Assembly: GCA_026415395.1 (NCBI GenBank)
Contig: JAOAHD010000007.1
Span: 1,215,090 to 1,279,089, forward strand
Direction: 5' to 3'
Origin: Candidatus Binatia bacterium
Lineage (GTDB): Bacteria > Desulfobacterota > Binatia > HRBIN30
DNA: 64,000 bases
The notes beneath the pieces are model-generated. The model ran no database searches. It was not told the DNA's origin and saw only the letters and a list, made by a program, of their open reading frames with translations. A program made the position numbers and the translations under genes. Positions 36,385 to 44,187 of the stretch are shown in pieces. Positions within the stretch are counted from its first letter, which is position 1; each line of letters starts with the position of its first letter.

Positions 36385-36869
36385 GAGTCGCGGTAGTACG
36401 CTACCTGACCAGGGGTTTCGGCCACCCCGACTTCGATCGAGCCCTGCAGGACAATGCCGTCGCGCGCCAATTCGCGACGAATTTCCCCGGCGAGGTAGCG
36501 CGCCAGCTCTTCGGCAGAAGTGTGGACAATGGGGAGCAGCAGCACGTCCTTCGCTGGGAAGGAAAATTCGTCGTCGTCGAAGCGCACAACAATTTGCGCC
36601 CCCTTGGTTTCGATCGCTAAGCAATCGCTTTCCGCGGGGAGGAGCATGCGCTCGTCGAGCCGATCGCACACTCGCCGCGCCACATCCTTAACGATGCTGA
36701 AATCCAACACGTAGCCTTGCTCGCCGAGGTCGCCCTCGATTTCCACGGAAACCCGGTAGTTGTGCCCGTGCAGAGCCTCACGGAAGCCGCGGTAGGCAAT
36801 GAAGTGTGCGGCGTTGAACTTGAGATAGTCCTTGCTCACGTACACGCGAAACTTTTTTGCCTCAGGCAT
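36381..36869 (-). CDS. 6-pyruvoyl-tetrahydropterin synthase/QueD-family protein, catalytic Cys missing
   Basis: A 162-residue T-fold protein. The zinc ligands of the PTPS/QueD family are present: His22 (FNAAHF), His34 and His36 (LHGHNYRVSVEIEG). The C-terminal EVGVAETPGQVAYY carries the substrate-anchoring Glu. The catalytic Cys that normally precedes LHGH is not there: the segment reads GFREALHGH, with Glu31 three residues before the first His. This recalls PTPS-III-type proteins where Glu replaces Cys, which make folate precursors. The reaction is therefore uncertain: queuosine, folate or another pterin step. A strong GAGGAGG lies 8-10 bases before the ATG at 36869. It heads an ATGA-coupled chain with the cytochrome and pepA. 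Confidence 0.78.
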   Translation of the reverse strand: MPEAKKFRVYVSKDYLKFNAAHFIAYRGFREALHGHNYRVSVEIEGDLGEQGYVLDFSIVKDVARRVCDRLDERMLLPAESDCLAIETKGAQIVVRFDDDEFSFPAKDVLLLPIVHTSAEELARYLAGEIRRELARDGIVLQGSIEVGVAETPGQVAYYRDS

Positions 36870-36986
36870 CGTCCGGATCCTCCTCGGGTGGCACCGCCCC
36901 AACGTAGCTTGGGGCGCCGCGCGCAACCGAGGCATGCACTACCTAACGACCGCAGCTCGGCAGTCAACCGCAGCCGTACACTTGGC

Positions 36987-38204
36987 TCACGTGTGTCCGT
37001 GGCTCCACCAGTCGCGCACCACTTGGGTGGCTGCCTTGTTCAGCGGCACCGGCACAACCACCGGAACAGCGCTGACCACTTCGAGATGATGAACGCCCGA
37101 CCGCTCCGCGGCTACCAGCACAGCGGCAACCTCGTGCACGCCATGGCGCGCAAGAAACCGCACCCAGCGCTGCAACTCGCGGCGATAGCTGGGCATTCCC
37201 TCCGCAATCGCAAAGCTCGCTTGCGCAGCCGCGAACGTCAGCGCGTCGGCACGGGCGAACTCCACAACTAAACAGCGCCCGTCGAAGGCTTGTAGCCACG
37301 AGCGTGCGCGCTCGCTCAACGTCTCGCCGCGGCGGAGCCCGACCTGGCTAATCGCAACCGCCCTGCCCCCGCGATGGAGATGCTCGGCCCAGCCCGCAAG
37401 GACACGCTGCAAAACCGCATCGCCGTGGGGGCCGCCGCTGTGGTACTTCGGAGCGGTGGCGTAGGGAGAGCACACAAATGGTGGGTTTGCGGCGATGCAG
37501 TGAAAGCGCTGCGATGCAACGGGCGCGTAGAGGTCGCCCACGGCAAATTGCACTGAGCGCAGGTTGTTCGCTGCGGCATTGAGCCGGGCCATGGTTACGG
37601 CGCGTGGGTCCACGTCCACACCGACGGCCTTTGCTCTCGCTTTGGCCGCAATCAGGGCAATGACGCCCGAACCTGTGCAGAGGTCGAGAAAGCGACTACC
37701 GGCGAGAGGCGGCAAGATGTGCGCGAGCTGGAAGGAGTCGGCACTCGGCGGGTAAACCGGATCACCGGCGCGGCGAACTAGGGCTTTGCGAACGGGATCG
37801 GCAAAGCGGCGGTCGGCCCAAACTACGAGTCCGTCAGCTGCCTCGGCGCGCAAAGTGGCTTGCACGAAGCGGCCTCGTTGGCGCAAAAGACCACTCTTGC
37901 GGCCAAGGGCGAGTAGGGGACCAGCGTGGCTGGCCACGATCTCGGCACGCACCGATGCTTCGAGCCAGAACAGGCGCAGCCACACGCTGGTTGCGTCACT
38001 GCGCCCCTCGAGACGCGCCAGCCAGCCCTCACGGTCGGAAGCCGAGAGCTCGTCGGCATACTGCACGCCGACGGCTTGTTGAATCGTGTGGCGCGTGAAG
38101 CGGTGGCGCCGCAACTGCTTGCACCAAGCGCGCAGGCACTCCACTGCGTCCGCGCGCAATCCCGAGTGCAGGGCAAGATGTTGCGACGATTCCTCGGGTA
38201 CCAT
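36987..38204 (-). CDS. Class I SAM methyltransferase, small-domain (NPPF) type
   Basis: A 405-residue cytosolic protein. An N-terminal helical domain (about 1-160, RADAVECLRAWC, ELSASDREGWLARL) is followed by a Rossmann methyltransferase domain: motif I FLDLCTGSGVIALIAAK, AVGVDVDPRAVTMARLN, and the NPPF motif CIAANPPFVCSPY used to flip an amide N or base N for methylation. HRGGRAVAISQVGL follows. The family resembles HemK-like and RsmC-like methyltransferases with an added helical domain. The target, protein glutamine or nucleic acid, is undetermined. Its ATG is at 38204, next to a repeat-filled gap. Confidence 0.78.
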   Translation of the reverse strand: MVPEESSQHLALHSGLRADAVECLRAWCKQLRRHRFTRHTIQQAVGVQYADELSASDREGWLARLEGRSDATSVWLRLFWLEASVRAEIVASHAGPLLALGRKSGLLRQRGRFVQATLRAEAADGLVVWADRRFADPVRKALVRRAGDPVYPPSADSFQLAHILPPLAGSRFLDLCTGSGVIALIAAKARAKAVGVDVDPRAVTMARLNAAANNLRSVQFAVGDLYAPVASQRFHCIAANPPFVCSPYATAPKYHSGGPHGDAVLQRVLAGWAEHLHRGGRAVAISQVGLRRGETLSERARSWLQAFDGRCLVVEFARADALTFAAAQASFAIAEGMPSYRRELQRWVRFLARHGVHEVAAVLVAAERSGVHHLEVVSAVPVVVPVPLNKAATQVVRDWWSHGHT

Positions 38205-38220
38205 GAACCTTGCCTATCCC

Positions 38221-38446
38221 GGTTCCTGCGATTTGGGAACAGGCAGAGCGAGTCGCGAATGGCGAGTGGTGGGGATGGCGCTTAGGGGGCGGCGCATGTG
38301 TCGCCCCCGCTGCCACCGTGGCACAACGCGACCACGCCCCGGAGGAACCGGTCGATTGCGACACAACACCGAGCGGGACCGGCCGGTCGCCCGTACAGGC
38401 GGCCGGGGTGGGCGACGTGGCTGCGGCCGCGGTGATCGATCCACGT
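38221..38446. repeat. Dispersed intergenic repeat, diverged copy
   Basis: Starting with GCGAATGGCGAGTGGTGG, this stretch carries an imperfect GGGGGCGGCGCATGTGTCGCCCCC palindrome (38285-38308) and a Pro/Arg-coding GC-rich tail. It is a diverged member of the repeat family seen at 40801, 48018, 53030 and 56495. Confidence 0.6.
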
Positions 38447-38761
38447 TCAGTGGAAGGCGGCGGTAACGTCGAAGTGCACGCGCTCTTCGTTTGCGCAGCC
38501 ACGGCACAGCACGCGCGCCACCCGAAAACGGCGTTGGCCGACGGTGCGGGAGAACTCGCCCACGCGTTGCACCGGCTCGCCACAGCGCGAGCAGCGGTAA
38601 CGGTCGAGCGTAAGATCGATTTCATCAAAACGGCTTACCACAACGGCACGCTCGATGGTGGCCCCGGGGCGGCGTCGGCGCGCGCGCCGTTCTTGCCAGC
38701 GACGTGCGGCCATGGCGACGACTGCGGCCACGATCGCCAAGGTAAACAAGATACTCAGCAT
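38447..38761 (-). CDS. Single-TM zinc-ribbon protein
   Basis: A 104-residue protein. One N-terminal membrane helix (about 2-20, LSILFTLAIVAAVVAMAA) is followed by a very basic stretch (RRWQERRARRRRPG), which orients the rest to the cytoplasm. A zinc ribbon made of CSRCGEP and CRGCANE follows. The start is the ATG at 38761; 4 bases separate it from the end of the antiporter gene, so the two are probably co-transcribed. Family not recognised. It may be an accessory of the antiporter or a separate membrane factor. Confidence 0.62.
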   Translation of the reverse strand: MLSILFTLAIVAAVVAMAARRWQERRARRRRPGATIERAVVVSRFDEIDLTLDRYRCSRCGEPVQRVGEFSRTVGQRRFRVARVLCRGCANEERVHFDVTAAFH

Positions 38762-38765
38762 CGTG

Positions 38766-40748
38766 TCAGCCCGTTCCTGCCGGTTCGCTGAGCCGCTGCA
38801 AGGCACGGTCGAGTTGTTCGTGAGAGCCAACGAGAACCAAGATGTCACCAGCGTGAATGGGTTCGTCTGGCTCAGGGTTGGTCAGCGGCTTGCCGTTGCG
38901 GACGATCGCGATCACCGTTGCGCCGGTTTCCTTGCGTAAACGTAGGTCGCGCAAGCTCTTTCCGCACAAAGGAGAATCGCGCGTAACCAGAAAGGATTCG
39001 GTTGTGGTTGCCGCCAGGATGGCATCGAGTTGGTCGAGCGTTTGGCGCGGTAGTTCGAGCCCCCGCAACATGCTGTAGCCTTCGCGGCGAATGAGGTCGA
39101 TTTGCGCGTTAATGATGTTGCGCGGCACCCGCAACAACCGCAGCACGCGCGCGAAAATTTCCACCGAGGTCTCGAACTCCTCGGGAATGACCTCGGTGGC
39201 CCCGAGCCGGCGGAGCTCCTCGATCTCAGCCACATACCGGGTGCGAACAATGATGGGCACTTGCGGTGCCAAATGTCGCACCTGCGACACGATGCGGCGC
39301 GTAGCTTGGACATCGGAGATGGCGATCACGACCACTTGTGCCCGTTCGACCCCGGCTGCCCGCAGCACTTGCGGCTTGGTCGCATCACCGTACACCACCG
39401 GGGCTGCTTGCGCGCGCGCGCTCCGAGCGCGGCGCGGATCGAGTTCCACGACGACGAAGGGAATCCCGGTGGCCCGCAGCACCCGAGCCAGGTTTTCGCC
39501 GTTCAGGCCATAGCCGACAATGACCACATGGGGCGCAAGCGAGTTCTCTGCTGGCTGAGAGGGACCCGGAGCCCGGGTGCGCCAGCGATGCGCCAACCAC
39601 GACCAAATGGGTTCGCTCCAGGTGACGAGAAACGGGGTAGGAAGCATCGTCAGCACGGCTACGGCAGCGAAGCGCTCGTAAAGAGAATGGTCGATCAGTG
39701 CGAGCTCGCGCGCCGCTTGTAACAACACGAAGGCCAGCTCGCTCATCGAAGCCAACGCGATGGCCACCTGGAAGGCAACGCGGCTCGAGCGGTAGAGCAA
39801 GCGCACGATGGCAAACACGATGGCAGCCTTGCCGACCAGTACGGCCACCGCCGAGCCAATAAAGAACGGGAATTCACTGATCACCGCCGGGATCGGCACC
39901 AGCATGCCAATGGAGATGAAAAAGATGCTGTTGAGTGTGTCTCGGAAAGGAAGCACGTCGGCCACGACGGCGTGCGCATACTCCGATTCGCTAATCACCA
40001 ACCCGGCAATCAGTGCACCGACGGCAAGTGACAAGCCAAATTGCCCCGCAACCCAGGCCGTGCCGAGGGCGACGACGACGATCGTCCCCGTAAACACCTC
40101 GCGGCTGCGCATCGCCACGATGCGGCGGAGAAGTGCGGGGAGAAGCAAGCGCGCGGCAAAAACGACCAGGCCGAGTCCGAGCACCGACTGCAATGTCACG
40201 CGGCCAATGGCTTCCCATGTCCACACTTGCGCGGAGCCAAGACCGCGGAGCACCAGCATGATCGGCAGCAATGACAGGTCTTGGATGAGCGCGATGCCCA
40301 AGCAGATCCGCCCGTGCAAGGCGTCGATTTGCTTACGATCGCTCAGCACCTTGAGCACGATCGCAGTGCTCGAGTGCACGGCGACGAAGGCAGCAAGCAG
40401 TGGCACGGTGCCGCCGACACCACCGGCGCGGACCGCAACGACGATGAGCAGACCAGTCAGGAAAAGCTGGGCGATGCCAGCCAGGAGAATTCGCCCTCCG
40501 AGTTGGGAGAGCTGAGCGAGGGAAAGCTCCAAGCCCACAACAAACAGCAGCAAAATCAGCCCCACGTCGGCCAATGCGGAGACCGTTTGGCTTTGGTCGA
40601 TCCACCCGAATCCGTGCGGACCGATCACCGCGCCAGCGAGGAGGAACCCAACCAGGGACGGCAGTTGCAATCGGGTGAACACCACCGCAATCGGCAGTGC
40701 CACGGCCAGAATCAACAAAAAGTCGGTGAGAAAACCGTGATCCGGCAT
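38766..40748 (-). CDS. CPA2-family monovalent cation:proton antiporter with TrkA domains
   Basis: A 660-residue membrane protein. About twelve helices make the Kef/CPA2 exchanger domain (1-390), with AVIGPHGFGWI, GLELSLAQL, AFVAVHSSTAIVLKVLSD and LIAGLVISESEYAHAV as family landmarks. Then come a cytosolic TrkA-N nucleotide-binding domain (HVVIVGYGLNGENLARVL, VELDPRR, VYGDATKPQVLRAAGV) and a TrkA-C domain (LRLRKETGATVIAIVRNGK, IHAGDILVLVGSHEQLDRA). It exchanges K+ or Na+ for protons, gated by NAD(H) or a similar ligand. It resembles KefB/RosB. The gene starts at the edge of a long repeat-filled gap. Confidence 0.92.
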   Translation of the reverse strand: MPDHGFLTDFLLILAVALPIAVVFTRLQLPSLVGFLLAGAVIGPHGFGWIDQSQTVSALADVGLILLLFVVGLELSLAQLSQLGGRILLAGIAQLFLTGLLIVVAVRAGGVGGTVPLLAAFVAVHSSTAIVLKVLSDRKQIDALHGRICLGIALIQDLSLLPIMLVLRGLGSAQVWTWEAIGRVTLQSVLGLGLVVFAARLLLPALLRRIVAMRSREVFTGTIVVVALGTAWVAGQFGLSLAVGALIAGLVISESEYAHAVVADVLPFRDTLNSIFFISIGMLVPIPAVISEFPFFIGSAVAVLVGKAAIVFAIVRLLYRSSRVAFQVAIALASMSELAFVLLQAARELALIDHSLYERFAAVAVLTMLPTPFLVTWSEPIWSWLAHRWRTRAPGPSQPAENSLAPHVVIVGYGLNGENLARVLRATGIPFVVVELDPRRARSARAQAAPVVYGDATKPQVLRAAGVERAQVVVIAISDVQATRRIVSQVRHLAPQVPIIVRTRYVAEIEELRRLGATEVIPEEFETSVEIFARVLRLLRVPRNIINAQIDLIRREGYSMLRGLELPRQTLDQLDAILAATTTESFLVTRDSPLCGKSLRDLRLRKETGATVIAIVRNGKPLTNPEPDEPIHAGDILVLVGSHEQLDRALQRLSEPAGTG

Positions 40749-41357
40749 ACAGTTCTCCTCGCTTTGTCACGGCTGGCGAGGAGAGCGCAAGGTGACTTGG
40801 GAACTGGCGAGTAGCGAGTGGTGGCTCGTAGGGGCAACGCATGCGTCGCCCGTGGTCCTAGGTCGAGCGCCAGCGGCGAGCAGCGAATGGTGAGCGGAGC
40901 GGCGAATAGCGAATGGCGAATAGCGAAGAGCGAAGAGGGAACACGTCGGTTGGTGACGGTGTTGCCACCGGGGCCGCGCGCGTGGCTGTCTGGGCACGCG
41001 GCACCAAAGCCATCGTAGGGGCAGCCCTTGTGGCTGCTCTCGGTGACCGTCACGACGCCGCCACTGCCTGCTCCACGACCAATACCGCCCCCCCACGGGC
41101 AGGCACAAGGCCTGCCCCTAGACGTCCCTGTATGGCCTCGGGCGCCCGTATGTGACAGCGACAGGGGGACGCATCGGGCCGCCCTGTCGCCGAGGCAGCG
41201 AAGACCGCCGGTGACTCCGCGCAGTACGATCCGCGTCGCCCTCGTTGCCATCGTGACACAACGCCGCCACGCTGCGACGGAATCTTTCCATCGAGACGCC
41301 ACCCGCAGGGGCGATCGCCCGTGGACTTCGGTTACGGCGCAGGCGCTCGCCCGATTG
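40749..41357. repeat. 609-base repeat-filled intergenic region
   Basis: No gene. At 40801-41026 there is a plus-strand copy of the dispersed family: a degenerate tandem of GCGAATA/GCGAATG units, then GGGAACACGTCGG (from 40937), GGCACGCGGCACC (about 40993-41005) and ATCGTAGGGG (from 41012). An imperfect GGGGCAACGCATGCGTCGCCC palindrome lies at 40831-40851. Further hairpin-like units follow, including GGGCAGGC with GCCTGCCCC (about 41097-41117) and GGGGCGATCGCCC near 41310. The short frames in it are repeat artefacts. Confidence 0.7.
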
Positions 41358-41663
41358 TTAAAGCTCAGCCAGCTCTTGATCGAGAGGGAGTGGCCGCCAT
41401 CGTTGGAGCAAGGCGTCGATCCCGGCGAACACGAACGAGGCTGCCAGCAGCGCAATTAAGGGCAAGAAACCAAAGTGGTCGATGGAGATGTGGTACGTGG
41501 CTAAGGCCACGACGAGCCCCACCACGGTGCCAACAACACCTGCACCTACGAGATAAGCAATGGGGACGCGAAGACCCAACACCCGACAAAACACGAGGAA
41601 GAAGGTTGTCAGAGCAAGGGCACCGAAGAAGTAGTACGGAATCAAAATTAGATAGTGCAGCAC
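41358..41663 (-). CDS. Small three-helix membrane protein
   Basis: A 101-residue hydrophobic protein with three predicted membrane helices: YLILIPYYFFGALALTTFFLVF (overall about 4-30), VPIAYLVGAGVVGTVVGLVVAL, and LPLIALLAASFVFAGIDALLQ. A short acidic tail QELAEL follows. The GTG start at 41663 is supported by AAGGAGG about 9 bases upstream. No family recognised. It follows the acyl-CoA dehydrogenase pair on the same strand with a 24-base gap and may belong to that unit. Confidence 0.6.
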   Translation of the reverse strand: MLHYLILIPYYFFGALALTTFFLVFCRVLGLRVPIAYLVGAGVVGTVVGLVVALATYHISIDHFGFLPLIALLAASFVFAGIDALLQRWRPLPLDQELAEL

Positions 41664-41687
41664 GGCAGTGTGCCTCCTTATGTGTCG

Positions 41688-42779
41688 TCACCAGCCCGCA
41701 AGCCGCGCAGCTCGCTCGCGGTGGTAGTGCGCGTCGCCGAGAAAGCCGCGATCGAAAATTGCCCGGCGGAACCAGAGGTGCAAATCGAATTCCCACGTGA
41801 ATCCGATGCCGCCGTGCAGCTCCGTGGCGTCGCGGGTGATGCGATCGTAAAGGTCGCTGAGGTGGGCCTTGACCATGGCCGCATGCCGCTCCGCTTGATC
41901 GCGGATGTGGTCGTAGGCGTGTGCGGCATACCACCACAGGGAGAGCGCCGGCTCCAATTCGCAAGCCATGTTCGCGAGCTGGTGTTTCACCGCTTGGAAC
42001 GCGCCGATGACTTGCCCAAATTGCTCGCGCGTTTTCGCGTAATTCACCGCCATCTCCAAGCAGCGCTTCGAACCCCCAAAGGCGTCCGCAGCGATGAGAA
42101 TACAGCCAGCATCGATAGCGCGCTGCAAACCTGTGGGAGGACCCTCGAGCGGGACTGCGGGTGTGCGGTCGAAACGCACGTGCTGGACCTTGCGGGTCAT
42201 GTCCACTACCGTAAGGTTCGTCACCGTGATCCCGGGTGCGTCGCGCTCTACACGGAACAAGCCGACGCCACCCCCCGGAGTCCGTGCCCCCACGAACAAG
42301 GCTTGCGCTACATTAGCACAGGGCACGAACAACTTTTGCCCGGTGAGCGAGTGTCCGTCGAAGGTCGTCCGCCACTGTTGTGGGTCCCACTGGCTGCCCG
42401 CTTCACCCCAAGCCACGCTGCCGAGGCTCGTGCCTTCTGCCATCGCTGGAAGCCAGGCTTTTTGCTGAGCGGCGCTTGCCCCCTCCAGCACGCAAATGGT
42501 GGCGAGCGCATGAGCGAGAAATGGCCCCGGGGTGCATGCGTAACCGAGTTCTTCCGCGGCCAGCGCCAGGTCGAGGAGTTCGAGTCCCGCGCCTCCGTGC
42601 TCGGGCGGCACCATCAGGCCAGCCACTCCGAGATTGCACAGCCCACTCCACAGCTCGGGATCGTGCGCCGTTTCGGTTTCCATGATGGCGCGCACGCGCG
42701 TGGTGGGGCACTGCTCCGCGAGGAAACGCCGCAGGGTCGACTGAAAGAGTACCTGATCAGATGACAAACCGAAGTCCAT
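41688..42779 (-). CDS. Acyl-CoA dehydrogenase, beta-type partner (second pair)
   Basis: A 363-residue acyl-CoA dehydrogenase with N-terminal MDFGLSSDQVLFQSTLRRFL, LGVAGLMVPPEHGGAGLELLDL and LGSVAWGEAGSQWD. The C-terminal domain has AVNYAKTREQFGQVIGAFQAVKHQLANMACE and TELHGGIGFTWEFDLHLWFRR. GSKRCLEMAV is in the usual helix. It starts 6 bases after the stop of the neighbouring dehydrogenase. Size and divergence mirror the beta-type gene at 27437, so this is probably a second heteromeric pair. The catalytic Glu cannot be placed with certainty. Substrate unknown; CoA esters of bulky or branched acids are possible by analogy. Confidence 0.88.
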   Translation of the reverse strand: MDFGLSSDQVLFQSTLRRFLAEQCPTTRVRAIMETETAHDPELWSGLCNLGVAGLMVPPEHGGAGLELLDLALAAEELGYACTPGPFLAHALATICVLEGASAAQQKAWLPAMAEGTSLGSVAWGEAGSQWDPQQWRTTFDGHSLTGQKLFVPCANVAQALFVGARTPGGGVGLFRVERDAPGITVTNLTVVDMTRKVQHVRFDRTPAVPLEGPPTGLQRAIDAGCILIAADAFGGSKRCLEMAVNYAKTREQFGQVIGAFQAVKHQLANMACELEPALSLWWYAAHAYDHIRDQAERHAAMVKAHLSDLYDRITRDATELHGGIGFTWEFDLHLWFRRAIFDRGFLGDAHYHRERAARLAGW

Positions 42780-42785
42780 GGCGAC

Positions 42786-44039
42786 TCAAGCCTCCTTAGC
42801 TTCCGCGCCGCGGCTGCGCTGCACGGCCGGGTCGCGCGGCAAGCCCAACCCTCGCTCGGCAATCACGTTGCGCTGAATGTTGGCGGTGCCGCCGGCAATC
42901 AAGATACCGAGCGACCACATGTAAGCGGTAATAAACATGCCCATTGCCGGCGCCTCGCTCTCTCCTGGGGCGAGCAAGCCCCGGTCGGACAGGAGATCCA
43001 TCGCTAAGCGAGCCACATCGTAGCCGAGTGTAGTCCCGTAGAGTTTCGTCACCAAGCCGGCGATTCCAGGGTCTTCCCCGCGCGCCTGCATGGTGAGCAG
43101 CCGGTAACCGTGATAGCGATTGGCAAGCACTTTCGTTTCCAGCTCCACCAGCCGAGCGCGGACAATCGGGTCTTGGATGGCCGGCCGTCCGTGCAGCTCG
43201 AGCGCTTGCGCCAAGAAGCGGGCGCCTTCCAACACGCGCTCGCTCAGCAGCGCACTACCGATGAGGTTGCGTTCGTGCTTCAGGGTGGAGCGGCTCACCA
43301 CCCAGCCTTGGCCGCGCTGACCCACGAGGTTTGCCACCGGCACGCGTACGTTATCGAAGAAAACCTCGTTGAAATCGGCTTCACCGGTCATTTGGCGAAG
43401 CGGGCGCACGCTGATGCCAGGGCTTTTCATATCGATCAGTAAGTAACTGATGCCTTCGTGCTTGGGTTTGTCCGGATCGGTGCGTACCAAGGCGAACATC
43501 CAGTCTGCGGTGTCGGCGTTGGAAGTCCAAATTTTGTGACCGTTAACGACGAAGAAGTCGCCGTCGAGCTCCGCACGCGTACGCAAAGAGGCCAGATCGC
43601 TCCCGGCGCCCGGTTCGCTGTAGCCCTGGCACCACTGGATCTTGCCGAGCAGCGTGTCGCGGATGAAGCGTTGCTTTTGCTCTTCGGTGCCGTGTTCGAG
43701 CAAGGTCGGCACGAGCATGCTGGGTCCTTGCCCAATTAGCTCGCCGGGAGCCTCGGCCTTGCGGAATTCCTCTTGGATGATGGCCGACTTCAATGGGTCG
43801 AACGGTTGTTCGCTGCCTCCGTACCGGCGTGGCACGTGGCGGTACAAGTATCCGCGTGCGATGGCCGCCAGGCGGAAGCGAGTCGCCCGCTCGTCAGTGC
43901 GGATCGCGGTTCCCAAGCTCATTCCCCGTGGGTTCACCGGTGGCGCGCTGGCGCGGTCCTCGTCTGTCCAGTGTGTTGCCAAAAACTCGCGCACTTCTTG
44001 GCGAAACGTTTCGTACTCCGGGCGAAAGCGTAAGTCCAT
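42786..44039 (-). CDS. Acyl-CoA dehydrogenase, alpha-type partner (second pair)
   Basis: A 417-residue acyl-CoA dehydrogenase. Landmarks are MDLRFRPEYETFRQEVREFL, QWCQGYSEPGAGSDLASLRTR (FAD contact loop), FFVVNGHKIWTSNADTADWMF, RTDPDKPKHEGISYLLIDMK, GEADFNEVFFDNVRVPVANLVG, and a C-terminal IAGGTANIQRNVIAERGLGLP that closes the FAD site. It is slightly longer than usual, with a loop near residue 30-60 (NPRGMSLGTAIRTDERATRF). Forms a tight pair with the gene 6 bases downstream. This pair shares order, strand arrangement and unequal sizes with the pair at 27437-29718. Confidence 0.92.
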   Translation of the reverse strand: MDLRFRPEYETFRQEVREFLATHWTDEDRASAPPVNPRGMSLGTAIRTDERATRFRLAAIARGYLYRHVPRRYGGSEQPFDPLKSAIIQEEFRKAEAPGELIGQGPSMLVPTLLEHGTEEQKQRFIRDTLLGKIQWCQGYSEPGAGSDLASLRTRAELDGDFFVVNGHKIWTSNADTADWMFALVRTDPDKPKHEGISYLLIDMKSPGISVRPLRQMTGEADFNEVFFDNVRVPVANLVGQRGQGWVVSRSTLKHERNLIGSALLSERVLEGARFLAQALELHGRPAIQDPIVRARLVELETKVLANRYHGYRLLTMQARGEDPGIAGLVTKLYGTTLGYDVARLAMDLLSDRGLLAPGESEAPAMGMFITAYMWSLGILIAGGTANIQRNVIAERGLGLPRDPAVQRSRGAEAKEA

Positions 44040-44123
44040 GGCAGCAAAGTTCTCCTTGAGTCCGCGGGATTATCGGATGTTCATCCGTGGTACAACCTAC
44101 CCAGCCACGATCGCGGGCACGCC

Positions 44124-44164
44124 AAAAAAAAACGGCGGTGGCCGATTGTGGCGGCCACCGCCGT
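44124..44164 (-). terminator. Intrinsic terminator of the dockerin-protein gene
   Basis: A 12-bp perfect stem ACGGCGGTGGCC/GGCCACCGCCGT with a 9-base loop, followed on the minus strand by nine U residues (A tract 44124-44132). It lies 24 bases past the stop of the secreted protein gene. The stem shares GGCGGTGGC with the terminator after ccr. Confidence 0.93.
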
Positions 44165-44187
44165 GCGCATGCGAGCTTAGTGCTCGG

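Noticed and set aside
40913..41155. Small open frames inside the dispersed repeats
   Set aside because: They translate the repeat tracts, recur in both orientations, and lack ribosome sites.
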